A stretch of DNA of 52,129 nucleotides from Clostridia bacterium (GTDB taxonomy: Bacteria; Bacillota; Clostridia; Christensenellales; Borkfalkiaceae), in the NCBI GenBank assembly GCA_900764105.1, contig CAAFMS010000017.1, positions 1-52,129 of the forward strand, written 5' to 3'. The position numbers and the translations under genes are program-made. Positions 44,537 to 52,103 of the stretch are shown piece after piece (positions within the stretch are counted from its first letter, which is position 1; every line of letters starts with the position of its first letter). The notes beneath the pieces were generated by a model. It saw only the letters and a program-made list of their open reading frames with translations, was not told where the DNA came from and did not search any database.

Positions 44537-45559
44537 TTACAAATTTTCTTCCACCGTCAAGCCGTCTTTGAATATTATTTTTATCTTCTCTTTCGACTCG
44601 ACAATTACCACTTCTATTATCTGCCTTACAAGTTCGTCGTTATAAACTATCTGATGATTTTTCAGCCCGTCCATTATGGCGTATACGTCTTGCAACCTTG
44701 ATTGTACCGCCTCTTTCCTCGTTTTATTGCCGTATAATTCTTCGGGTTTGTTTTGCAATTCGTTTTTCTCTCTCATCAACGACTGCGCTCTTTCTTCGTC
44801 GAAATCGTCTATGGCATCGGCTGAAACGCTGCTTATCATCGCTTTTATCTCGGCGTCAAGTTCGGATATACGAATTTGTAACGACATCTCTTCTTCGTTG
44901 TCAGTCGTTATGTTTTCCGTAAATACTTTGTCTATATGAGATTTTAAGGTTTGTATCGTCTCGCCGTCTGCCGCCGCGACCTTTTGAATAGCGTTTACGA
45001 TTGCCGCCTGCAATGCACCTTCTTCTATCGTCGGCGAATGGCAGTATCTCTTTCCGTAATCTAACCGTTTCACGCACCGCCATACGATTCTCTTCTCGCC
45101 ACGGGAAGTCCATGTGCATCTTCGGTACGGAGTCTTGCACTCTCCGCATATAAGTATTTCAGTTAGAGCATATTTACTCGAATACTTTCCTTGCTCGGTT
45201 TTAACGCCTTTGAACTTTACTCTTTTCTTTCCCGACCGTTTAGCAAGTTCTTCTTGCACCCTGCCGAATGTCGCGGAATCTATTATCGCAGGATGATTGT
45301 TTTCGACGTAATATTTCGGTCTGTCACCATCGTTGACTTTCACTTTTTTGGATATACAGTCTACAACGTAGGTTTTGTTGATAACGGCGTCGCCCTTATA
45401 TTTTTCGTTGGTAAGTATCAATTGCACCGTACCCGAAGTCCATTTTTCTTTTCCGTATGGGGTAAGTATTTTTTGATTTTCAAGTCCTTTGCAGATTGTC
45501 TGCAAACTATCCCCTGCTAAAAATCGGTTGTAAATATACCGTATAGTTTCCGCAGGCAT
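44537..45559 (-). pseudogene. Large serine recombinase lacking its catalytic domain
   Basis: 340 residues remain. The recombinase domain (about 1-110: KEKWTSGTVQLILTNEKYKG), the zinc ribbon (ICGECKTPYRRC and WRCVKRLDYGKRYC, about 136-173) and the coiled-coil C-terminus are clear. The N-terminal resolvase domain with the catalytic serine (about 150-180 residues) is missing. The frame continues upstream directly into an unrelated small gene fragment, so a deletion joined them. It cannot carry out recombination by itself. It shows that an integrative element once occupied this site. Confidence 0.85.
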
Positions 45560-45669
45560 GGCTCTGCCGACAGTAAATATACCGCGCTCAACGTTTCCTT
45601 ATCCTTGCAATTCGTCTTTTTCATTCCGTCCCGAAATGCCTGCCTGTGATGCTCGTTTCTGAAATACAT
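45559..45669 (-). pseudogene. 5' fragment of a small DUF6075-like gene fused to the recombinase remnant
   Basis: With a strong GGAGG site, translation from the ATG at 45669 gives MYFRNEHHRQAFRDGMKKTN and continues to YLLSAE, which resembles the start of small DUF6075-type proteins of conjugative elements (name from memory). After about 36 residues it runs into the recombinase remnant. Confidence 0.5.
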
Positions 45670-45709
45670 ATTTTTCTAACCTCCGAATTTTTGATATAAA
45701 AAAAGCCGA

Positions 45710-45945
45710 TCACGTTTCTGCAACCGACCATTTTTTCATTATAACTGCATCGTCATATTCATCACCAAAATCAACAGTTCTCCTCTCTTCGCTATCAGCA
45801 TCTAACTCCGTAAATATTTGTTCTTGCTTTTTCGTTAAAATCGGCATTAGCTGCGCGCGGTATTTTATATCGGCTATCTTGTCGAGGTATATCCCTATCG
45901 TCGTTATAAAACCTTTTCATTCATAATAATCACGCTTTTCTATTT
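45710..45945 (-). pseudogene. Decayed copy of the small element gene found intact-start at 51495
   Basis: On the minus strand FITTIGIYLDKIADIKYRAQL followed by about 45 more residues up to a TGA at 45710. The first part matches FITTIGIYLDKVADIRYRAQL in the gene at 51265-51495, and a frameshifted VIIMNE lies just before it. The start of this copy is missing; its end is complete, the opposite of the other copy. Confidence 0.7.
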
Positions 45946-47987
45946 GTCCAAAACAAACCGAGAAATTTAAAATTTTGAACATTCAAGCGAACATCTTGAT
46001 CTTTATATAAAATACACTTACAAGTATAATAGCTATTTCCACATTTGGAACACTTCAATTTCTCATCTGTCACAGCAAATGATACACCAATATTTTCCCG
46101 TTGCATGACATTATAATCTTCATTTGACATAGCAAGTTCTGTGTAATAGCGTCCTTTTTCATATTTTATCTGACCAATATTTTCAGGTTCAAGACTTTTT
46201 CTATCAATAACAATTATATTGTTTTTCTTTACAAAAGACAGAGGATTAACATCTTTAGATATTTTAAACAACTGACCCAAGGCATCATAAAATTCTCTAA
46301 GCCAATTGGGCAGCATGGTTTCATCTTCTGGTATTTCTGTAAACCGATTAGAGCTAAAATATTTATAAAAACACTTAACGTGTCCCGCAAATGAAATTGT
46401 CATTGCTTTATTCGTATAAGGTATCTTTAAAGAAAATGTAACAAGTCTATCATCATCACGAAGTGCCCATATTTCCACTAGTTCTTTAATTGATTGTACT
46501 ACTTCATTTGCTGTTCTTGCATCTTTACAAAAGTATGTAGGTAAATTATCAACAAGGTCATTATAAGTAATTATTGTAGCAGATGGCACATTTACTTTTA
46601 ATTTCTTTTGCTCAAGCATTTTGTTAAACGTAATACTAATGGATTCAAATGTGGAATATTCAATATTATCTTTTTGGCAAGATGTCGTAGGAATCATTCT
46701 CAAATCATACGTAAATTTTTGGGGCTCATAGCTCGAAAAAGAAATAAAACACTTAATACCCGAGTTAATAGTAAGATCGTCGGGGACAAAATGCTTAATG
46801 CCTTTACTTTTCTCCGTTTCATTTATATGTTGATGTTCATTTAATAAAACTTTATCTTTACCGTCAAAATATTCGCCTATTAATATATTATCACGATAAT
46901 AATGTGATATTAATTCTTTCCATATACTAATTTTTATTTCGCCATCAATTCTCCAAATCTTTGTATATCTTGTGTCTCGCTTAGCCTTATTCATTCTTAT
47001 GTCCAAGCGATGAATCATTTTATCATCATCATAAACCCTAACTGCACCATCTAAATGAACCGGTTTATAGGTAACCTTATCAACCATACTGTGTACATAG
47101 CGACAGCCATAATATTTTTCGTCACCTTCTTTAATATTAGGTAAATCGACCAACTCTTCACACTCAAATGTTTTTATGTTATCCTGAAAATACCAGCCCA
47201 ATTCGGTTCTTTTTACTTCTGACAGCAACCCATCGTAATTTTCGTTATCAAAAACTGTTACTCCAACCTTGATATTTTCAATTTTATCATCAAATATCGG
47301 ACCGCCCCAATAAGAATATTCATATTCCTTTTTTTGAACCGAAGCTAACCCTATACAATCCAAATCAATAGCAATTTGGACTTTGTTTGGACCTCCTTTT
47401 AATTTTTCTATTCTTTCAAGAAAAGGAGTATTTAATGTATTTAAATAGGAATATCCCCGTCTAAAAAATTTATGTGCATATATAACGAATTCACCGATTT
47501 TATATATTCCCGGTAATAAAGGTTGCAAAAGATTTATATCAATCAAACCATCAATAATTTTTCCACATAAATCAGGAAATACTCTGGTCACAATATTTTT
47601 ATTATAAACAAAAGAACCATTAGTATAAAACTCAAAAACTTCGCCTTGAATATAATTTGTCAATTTATCTTTAAGATAATCATAATCTTTTTTATTCTTT
47701 AAAACACGCTCCTTATATAAATAGTCATAGCAAAATTTTTTAACATTCTTCTCATCCTGCTCTGTTTCGGGTACAAACATCGAGTTAAGCATACACATAT
47801 ACTGAGGCTCAAAATATAATCCACTATAAAGAGTATAGCCAACGGCTTTAGTATGATTATGATTGGCGAAAGATGGGAAAGGTTGCATCCAATGTTCATT
47901 ATAATTTTCTATTATAGCCTTTTCTGTAAATTTGTGATTATATCTATTAATTTCATTTGTCACACAAATACCACGTAACTTTAGCAT
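45930..47987 (-). CDS. 685-residue protein of unknown function with C-terminal zinc-ribbon motif
   Basis: 685 residues, no signal peptide or clear membrane segment, and no family I recognise. Predicted mixed alpha/beta with many Tyr, Asn and Lys, AT-rich codons. A compact Cys cluster lies close to the C-terminus (CSKCGNSYYTCKC, about 653-665), typical of a small zinc ribbon. It begins ten bases after the HEPN gene stop and is the third gene of the nucleotidyltransferase/HEPN operon, so it may be the sensor, effector target or scaffold of that system. Its last bases overlap the decayed element gene at 45710-45945. Confidence 0.6.
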   Translation of the reverse strand: MLKLRGICVTNEINRYNHKFTEKAIIENYNEHWMQPFPSFANHNHTKAVGYTLYSGLYFEPQYMCMLNSMFVPETEQDEKNVKKFCYDYLYKERVLKNKKDYDYLKDKLTNYIQGEVFEFYTNGSFVYNKNIVTRVFPDLCGKIIDGLIDINLLQPLLPGIYKIGEFVIYAHKFFRRGYSYLNTLNTPFLERIEKLKGGPNKVQIAIDLDCIGLASVQKKEYEYSYWGGPIFDDKIENIKVGVTVFDNENYDGLLSEVKRTELGWYFQDNIKTFECEELVDLPNIKEGDEKYYGCRYVHSMVDKVTYKPVHLDGAVRVYDDDKMIHRLDIRMNKAKRDTRYTKIWRIDGEIKISIWKELISHYYRDNILIGEYFDGKDKVLLNEHQHINETEKSKGIKHFVPDDLTINSGIKCFISFSSYEPQKFTYDLRMIPTTSCQKDNIEYSTFESISITFNKMLEQKKLKVNVPSATIITYNDLVDNLPTYFCKDARTANEVVQSIKELVEIWALRDDDRLVTFSLKIPYTNKAMTISFAGHVKCFYKYFSSNRFTEIPEDETMLPNWLREFYDALGQLFKISKDVNPLSFVKKNNIIVIDRKSLEPENIGQIKYEKGRYYTELAMSNEDYNVMQRENIGVSFAVTDEKLKCSKCGNSYYTCKCILYKDQDVRLNVQNFKFLGLFWTNRKA

Positions 47988-47997
47988 AACTTTGCTC

Positions 47998-48651
47998 CTA
48001 TATCAAAATCATATGTTTGTCCATTAATAAATTTTTAGTGCAATTATTAATGGCAGTTACAAAACCCTGTTTAAATTCACTTGGAAGCAAGTACATCACA
48101 TTAATAATATTATGTTTTAATGTATCGTCAACTTTACAATCAATCGAACATACAGCATATGATTCTGTCAACAAAAAATTATGATGCCCCACCTTATTTC
48201 TTAACAATCGCAATGCATCCAAATTCATATCTAATACAGGCAAATCATATAAATATTTAAATATGCTCTTATTAACCAAAACCATATCGTTGAGTTCTTT
48301 TAAAGTCAACTGTTCCAACGTAAGTGATACGGAACGGTATTGCGCCTGTTTATTCTTAAATCGTGCTGTTTTAATCAACTTACTTTCATTATCTTCAAAC
48401 TCATTTCCAAGGCATGCACGTAAAAACTCTTCAACCGTAGACAGATAAACGTACAACGCATCTCTTAATCGTTTATCATATCGATATAAATCGGATACTT
48501 TTTTATAAGCGGGCTTTTCTTCTGCAACTTTGCAATAATCTATAACACGATGATATTGAACTATTCCTTTTAAAGCTATATATTTTTGAGCTTCGGCTCT
48601 TTCTTCTGAATTTTTATAAACCATCTCTTCCAACAATTCGTTCGGCTTCAT
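47998..48651 (-). CDS. Abi-like HEPN-domain protein
   Basis: 217 residues, all helical. LRLLRNKVGHHNFLL (about 147-161) holds the Rx4-6H signature of HEPN RNases (Arg151, Asn152, His156) in the same form as the RN-x-x-x-HH block that ends Abi_2 abortive-infection proteins. Earlier, LSTVEEFLRACLGNEF matches the helix that packs against it. HEPN proteins of this kind usually cleave RNA. The ATG overlaps the stop of the nucleotidyltransferase gene (TAATG), so the two are co-translated, as in HEPN/MNT modules where the nucleotidyltransferase neutralises the HEPN toxin. Confidence 0.75.
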   Translation of the reverse strand: MKPNELLEEMVYKNSEERAEAQKYIALKGIVQYHRVIDYCKVAEEKPAYKKVSDLYRYDKRLRDALYVYLSTVEEFLRACLGNEFEDNESKLIKTARFKNKQAQYRSVSLTLEQLTLKELNDMVLVNKSIFKYLYDLPVLDMNLDALRLLRNKVGHHNFLLTESYAVCSIDCKVDDTLKHNIINVMYLLPSEFKQGFVTAINNCTKNLLMDKHMILI

Positions 48652-49274
48652 TACCGCTTACCCCCATAATTATTTACTTCCTCAATGAATATCGCACATG
48701 AAGCTATACGTTGGTCTTTGGGTTTAGCCTTCTCTTTTATTTTTCTCTCTACAACTTTATCAATGATTGAATTCTGTGCCCTATAATCTAACGAACGAAA
48801 TCTTTGATATGTACAACTGTTACGGTTAGGCAATTTATTCCAAACATATTTATTATCTTGACTACGACGCGTTATATAAGAACCAGCATTGTCTTCCTTG
48901 ACAATGGCGAAATCAAAACTAAATTTCTCGTTACCCACTGTAAACTTTCCGCTGTTATCCGAAACTCGTACTGTAATAACAGAAGTTGAATTTTCTACTT
49001 TTTCATTCGTATTTTTAATTGCATTAAAATCAGCAAAAAAATCTTTACGAACAGTATCGGCATCGAAGCATTTACAATTACAAGTCAATAAAAGTTGGTA
49101 ATCCATATCGTAAACTCCATTATCGTCGCACACAACAGCGTTATAACGTGCAGAACCAACCAATCTCGGATCTATTCTATATTTCGGTTTAAGTTTTTTC
49201 TGCAATTCACGAACAATTTTTAGAGCCCGAGCATTGGCAACTTTTCTTTCCTTTTTTGATACAAATTCAATCAT
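48651..49274 (-). CDS. Pol-beta-fold nucleotidyltransferase
   Basis: 207 residues from the ATG at 49274, which has AAAGGA upstream; the frame extends to 49319, but that extension overlaps the promoter, so I reject it. The nucleotidyltransferase core is visible: LVGSARYN (Gly40, Ser41), then YDMDYQL with the metal-binding pair Asp56/Asp58, and FSFDFAIV with the third acidic residue Asp121. It is larger than the minimal MntA type (about 100-140 residues) and smaller than CD-NTases (about 300 or more). First gene of the operon with the HEPN and the 685-residue genes. Confidence 0.75.
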   Translation of the reverse strand: MIEFVSKKERKVANARALKIVRELQKKLKPKYRIDPRLVGSARYNAVVCDDNGVYDMDYQLLLTCNCKCFDADTVRKDFFADFNAIKNTNEKVENSTSVITVRVSDNSGKFTVGNEKFSFDFAIVKEDNAGSYITRRSQDNKYVWNKLPNRNSCTYQRFRSLDYRAQNSIIDKVVERKIKEKAKPKDQRIASCAIFIEEVNNYGGKR

Positions 49275-49310
49275 TTTTACTTTTCCTTTGTCAACGATTC
49301 GACCATATTT

Positions 49311-49339
49311 ATTATACATTTTTTCATGATAAAAATCAA
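49311..49339 (-). promoter_or_regulatory. Promoter of the nucleotidyltransferase/HEPN operon
   Basis: TTGATT (49339-49334) and TATAAT (49316-49311), 17-base spacer, minus strand, about 37 bases before the ATG at 49274. Confidence 0.75.
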
Positions 49340-49440
49340 GCCGTTAGTTCGAATCCTATTTTTTCTTTTAAATGTACAAAAAGTCGATAGTCAAAATCAA
49401 AAACCGCTGGCTTCAATTAAAACTACTATATATAGTAAAA

Positions 49441-49472
49441 TACACCCCGAAAACCTATGTTTTCGGGGTGTA
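49441..49472. terminator. Perfect 14-bp stem terminator upstream of the operon
   Basis: TACACCCCGAAAAC pairs perfectly with GTTTTCGGGGTGTA around a four-base loop; both sides continue into T/A tracts. It isolates the nucleotidyltransferase operon from transcription coming from the helicase relic and IS. Confidence 0.85.
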
Positions 49473-49562
49473 TTTAGTAGGATATCATTTTCGTCCTACA
49501 AAGATGGCTATCACATACGAAATAGCTACGCAATTACACCAGCCCAACATTTATGCTTACTA

Positions 49563-49821
49563 TTATTCATTGAACAGATTTCTGTAATTATACTTAACTC
49601 TTTGTACCTCTTCGGAAATTTTGGGGCATTTTAATAGGCTACTTTTTAATTCCACAATCATATTGTCTTTAATGATTATTTTGTCTTTATGCTGAGAATA
49701 TATGTAGATTGCACTTTCTCTCGTAAAACCTATTTTTTGCAAATAAACAACGACTCTATTGCATGTTCCATACTCAACATACTCATACCTCTCTCTGTGC
49801 ACCCTTAGGTTCAATCTTCAT
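49563..49821 (-). pseudogene. Decayed gene starting like the compact helicase
   Basis: The ATG at 49821, with GGGGAG upstream, gives MKIEPKGAQREV and then a stop. This is nearly identical to the start MRIEPKGTQQEV of the helicase at 41659. A different frame then continues for about 70 residues (YEYVEYGTCNRVVVYLQKIG and on to the stop at 49563), which I cannot assign. A deletion plus frameshift has joined the first 12 codons of a second helicase copy to the end of another gene. Confidence 0.6.
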
Positions 49822-49851
49822 TCATATCTCCCCCAACTACTTATTTATGTT

Positions 49852-49880
49852 ATTATAGCATATTTTTATATAAAAAACAA
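49852..49880 (-). promoter_or_regulatory. Promoter of the decayed helicase copy
   Basis: TTGTTT (49880-49875) and TATAAT (49857-49852), 17-base spacer, minus strand, correctly placed for the ATG at 49821. Confidence 0.6.
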
Positions 49881-49904
49881 TCTTTTCAGTATTTTCGCTT
49901 GTCA

Positions 49905-51291
49905 AAAACAAAAAAAATTTGATATAATCGTGCTTACTATATTTTCACAAGGAGGTAGTTTATGAAGAAAAACTACACAGAAGAACAAAAACTTAATATT
50001 CTCAAACGCTGCCGAAATGGCGAACACATTCTTTTGATTGCCAAAGAAACAAACATTTCTCGAAGCACAATTTATCGTTGGCTAGCAAATTCTCTTAAGA
50101 AAAAGAGAAAAGATAAAAGCCAATCATTAATCACCAAAAGAGAACTCAACCAATTACAACATCGAATTCAACATTTAGAGAAAATGTTTGAAGTTATCGA
50201 CAAGACTGGTTGCCATCCAAATTCCCCTCTCAAAGATAGGTTAAATGCCTTAGAAAAACTATATGGCCAATACAACACTTATGTCTTATGCGACGCACTA
50301 AAAGTTTCTCGTGGAGCATTATATAATCATCTCTTCCATAATAAGCGTGAAGCAGCTTGGTACTTTCAACATCGAGATATGCTTAAAGTGGAAATTCAAC
50401 GAGTTTATCACGAAACCGGACAAATATATGGTTCTGATAAAATTACCGCTATCTTAAAGCAACAAGGAATCAAAACTTCAGAAGATACCGTTCGTCTATT
50501 AATGCAAGAATTGCAACTAAAAAGTATTCGACAACAAGCCAAGGAATTATATCAGCAGGAAAAGAAGACTTTTTTCAAAGATAAATTGCAACAACACTTT
50601 TATGCAAGCAAACCAAATCAAATATGGGTTAGTGACGTTACATATTTCAAAACAAGAAATAGCGCTTTCCATATTTGCGTTGTAATGGACTTATATTCAA
50701 GAAAAATCGTTGCTTATAAAATAGGAAATCGAAATAATACTTGGCTTGTTAAAGCAACTTTTAAACTGGCTTATGAATCTCGAAAACCTGAAGACGGCTT
50801 ACTGTTTCATACGGATCGTGGAGGAAATTATCGCTCAAATACTTTTATTAACTACCTAAAATCATTAAATATAGAACAATCTTTTTCAAGAGCACACGTA
50901 CCCTACGACAATTCGGTCGTAGAGTCTTTTTTTTCGAATTTTAAAAGAGAAGAGTTATATCGAAGAAAATATCGCTCTGATGCGGAATTTAAAAGAGCAG
51001 TAAATGAGTACATCAATTTCTATAATACAGAACGTCCACATAGAAATAATGATTATAAAACGCCCTTGCAAAAAGAATTAGACTACATTAACAACCCAAA
51101 AAAATCTTAATAAAAAACAGTTCGGATTGTTCGTTTTTTTCTTTTTAAATTTTCAGTTTTAGGGTTTCAAGAAAAAAGTGTTTTATTGATTTTAATCAAC
51201 AAAACACGCTAAATCCCTTATAAAACTTAATAAAAATACAAACAACCCATTGGTGTCCCAAACCTTATAGTTCGGATTCCAATGGGTCATT
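49905..51291 (+). mobile_element. IS3-family insertion sequence (approximate limits)
   Basis: Contains one long transposase gene. The left limit is a guess, placed before the transposase promoter (TTGTCA, 18-base spacer, TATAAT at about 49921). The right limit is set near 51291 because the small gene read from 51495 loses similarity to its other copy right after its AQL residues. The right end has hairpins at 51178-51207 (GTGTTTT and TTGATT arms) and 51245-51287 (ACCCATTGG and CCAATGGGT). I could not find matching terminal inverted repeats at both ends. Confidence 0.6.
49962..51110 (+). CDS. IS3-family transposase, single-frame form
   Basis: 382 residues in one frame, uniting the HTH part (1-60; KLNILKRCRNGEHILLIAKE) and the integrase catalytic part that most IS3 elements encode as two overlapping frames. 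The catalytic triad is visible: Asp in IWVSDVTYFK, Asp in LLFHTDRGGNY and Glu in VPYDNSVVESFFSNFKRE. AAGGAGG precedes the ATG. Strongly AT-rich, and it looks intact and potentially active. It is homologous to the remnant at 37443-37819. Confidence 0.93.
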   Translation: MKKNYTEEQKLNILKRCRNGEHILLIAKETNISRSTIYRWLANSLKKKRKDKSQSLITKRELNQLQHRIQHLEKMFEVIDKTGCHPNSPLKDRLNALEKLYGQYNTYVLCDALKVSRGALYNHLFHNKREAAWYFQHRDMLKVEIQRVYHETGQIYGSDKITAILKQQGIKTSEDTVRLLMQELQLKSIRQQAKELYQQEKKTFFKDKLQQHFYASKPNQIWVSDVTYFKTRNSAFHICVVMDLYSRKIVAYKIGNRNNTWLVKATFKLAYESRKPEDGLLFHTDRGGNYRSNTFINYLKSLNIEQSFSRAHVPYDNSVVESFFSNFKREELYRRKYRSDAEFKRAVNEYINFYNTERPHRNNDYKTPLQKELDYINNPKKS

Positions 51292-51495
51292 CAGCTGCGC
51301 GCGGTATCTTATGTCTGCAACCTTATCGAGATATATCCCGATTGTCGTTATAAACAGTTCTCCGTTGTTCATTATAATAACGTCACCGTGCTTTCCGTTC
51401 TTGCAGATAAAATCTGCCACTTCTTCAACGCTTTTAAGTTGCTTGCTCTCGCCTTCGAAATAACCCACAAGGTTCAATTTTTCTGTTAAATCCAT
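51265..51495 (-). CDS. Small element-borne protein, C-terminus replaced by IS sequence
   Basis: 77 residues from the ATG at 51495, which has GGAG at the right distance; a longer frame to 51519 lacks such a site. It reads MDLTEKLNLVGYFEGESKQL and ends FITTIGIYLDKVADIRYRAQ plus a short tail. The family occurs beside recombinases in conjugative elements of Firmicutes (from memory). The decayed copy at 45710-45945 runs about 45 residues beyond this point, whereas here only LNDPLESEL follows, encoded by the terminal hairpin of the IS. Confidence 0.6.
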   Translation of the reverse strand: MDLTEKLNLVGYFEGESKQLKSVEEVADFICKNGKHGDVIIMNNGELFITTIGIYLDKVADIRYRAQLNDPLESEL

Positions 51496-51641
51496 ATTTT
51501 TTCTCCTGATTTTTTGCATAAAAAAAGGGCGATAATTTTCCCACCCAATTACAAAATTTTATGTAAAAAAGAGATAAATTATGGCCTATTAAAGGTAATA
51601 TACTTAAAAATGCGGAACTCGGAAAATGTTTAGAAAAAACA

Positions 51642-51668
51642 AAAAACGCAGATAAAATCTACGTTTTT
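51642..51668. terminator. Terminator downstream of tRNA-Asn
   Basis: AAACG and AGAT pair with ATCT and CGTTT, with A and T tracts on both sides. It lies directly after the tRNA 3' end on the minus strand and probably ends the rRNA/tRNA transcript. The 51520-51640 stretch beyond it is AT-rich with no gene seen. Confidence 0.75.
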
Positions 51669-51669
51669 T

Positions 51670-51744
51670 TGGCTCCCCGTGTAGGGTTTGAACCTACGAC
51701 CCTCCGGTTAACAGCCGGATGCTCTACCGCTGAGCTAACGAGGA
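51670..51744 (-). tRNA. tRNA-Asn (anticodon GUU), CCA encoded
   Basis: 75 bases. Acceptor TCCTCGT pairs with ACGGGGA, followed by G and an encoded CCA; D-arm AGCTCAGCGGTAGAGC; anticodon loop CTGTTAA in the stem CCGG; T-arm GTAGG-TTCAAAC-CCTAC. All arms pair, so it should be functional. tRNA-Asn genes are frequent integration sites, in keeping with the mobile debris next to it. Confidence 0.95.
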
Positions 51745-51784
51745 ATAAGATTAGGAAATTCAGCTCACAAATTCCCTGTTTGTG

Positions 51785-51863
51785 TCCTCTGCAAGTGCTT
51801 GACCTTGCTGCTGTCTTTTCGGTGGAAACCTGTACGGTTGCCCTGCCGCTGAGCTATCGAGGA
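51785..51863 (-). ncRNA. tRNA-like element, copy A
   Basis: 79 bases, minus strand. The 5' end TCCTCGATAGCTCAGCGGCA resembles the start of tRNA-Asn; TCCTC pairs with a 3' GAGGA, a D-arm (GCTC/GGGC) and a T-like arm (GCAAG-GTCAAGCA-CTTGC) can form. No ordinary anticodon arm is seen and there is no CCA. A hairpin CACAAA/TTTGTG follows (51766-51784). It could be a decayed tRNA or an unrecognised structured RNA. Confidence 0.4.
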
Positions 51864-51904
51864 ATATTTTTGGGAAATTTAAGCTCACAAATTTCCGCTT
51901 TGTG

Positions 51905-51983
51905 TCCTCTGCAAGTGCTTGACCTTGCTGCTGTCTTTTCGGTGGAAACCTGTACAGTTGCCCTGCCGCTGAGCTATCGAGGA
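51905..51983 (-). ncRNA. tRNA-like element, copy B
   Basis: Nearly identical to copy A, exactly 120 bases further on, between copy A and 5S rRNA. In this copy CTGT can pair with ACAG in the anticodon-arm position, with TTTC/GAAA inside. The following hairpin (51886-51904) keeps the CACAAA/TTTGTG stem while its loop differs from copy A. Confidence 0.4.
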
Positions 51984-51990
51984 ATATTAT

Positions 51991-52103
51991 GTGGCAACGA
52001 CCTATCCTCCCGGCAGGTCACCCTGCAAGTACTTTCGGCGCGGCAAAGCTTAACTTCTGTGTTCGGAATGAGAACAGGTGGACCTTTGCGCTATCATCAC
52101 CAC
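51991..52103 (-). rRNA. rrf: 5S ribosomal RNA
   Basis: 113 bases. The minus strand begins GTGGTGATGATAGCGCAAAG and contains the universal block CCGAACACAGAAGTTAAGC and the end GGTCGTTGCCAC, which pairs with the start. It is presumably the last rRNA gene of an operon lying to the right; the remaining bases to 52129 are spacer. Confidence 0.95.

Noticed and set aside
45559..45945. Functional small proteins between the recombinase remnant and the 685-residue gene
   Set aside because: Both candidates lack one end and one is frameshifted compared with its other copy, so they are listed as pseudogenes.
49275..49319. N-terminal extension of the nucleotidyltransferase from the ATG at 49319
   Set aside because: The -10 element of a good promoter overlaps this segment and the internal ATG at 49274 has the proper ribosome site.
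51785..51983. SRP RNA as identity of the tandem units
   Set aside because: A GCAGCAAGG segment recalls SRP helix 8, but the GGAA tetraloop and its pairing partners are absent, while tRNA-like arms fit better.
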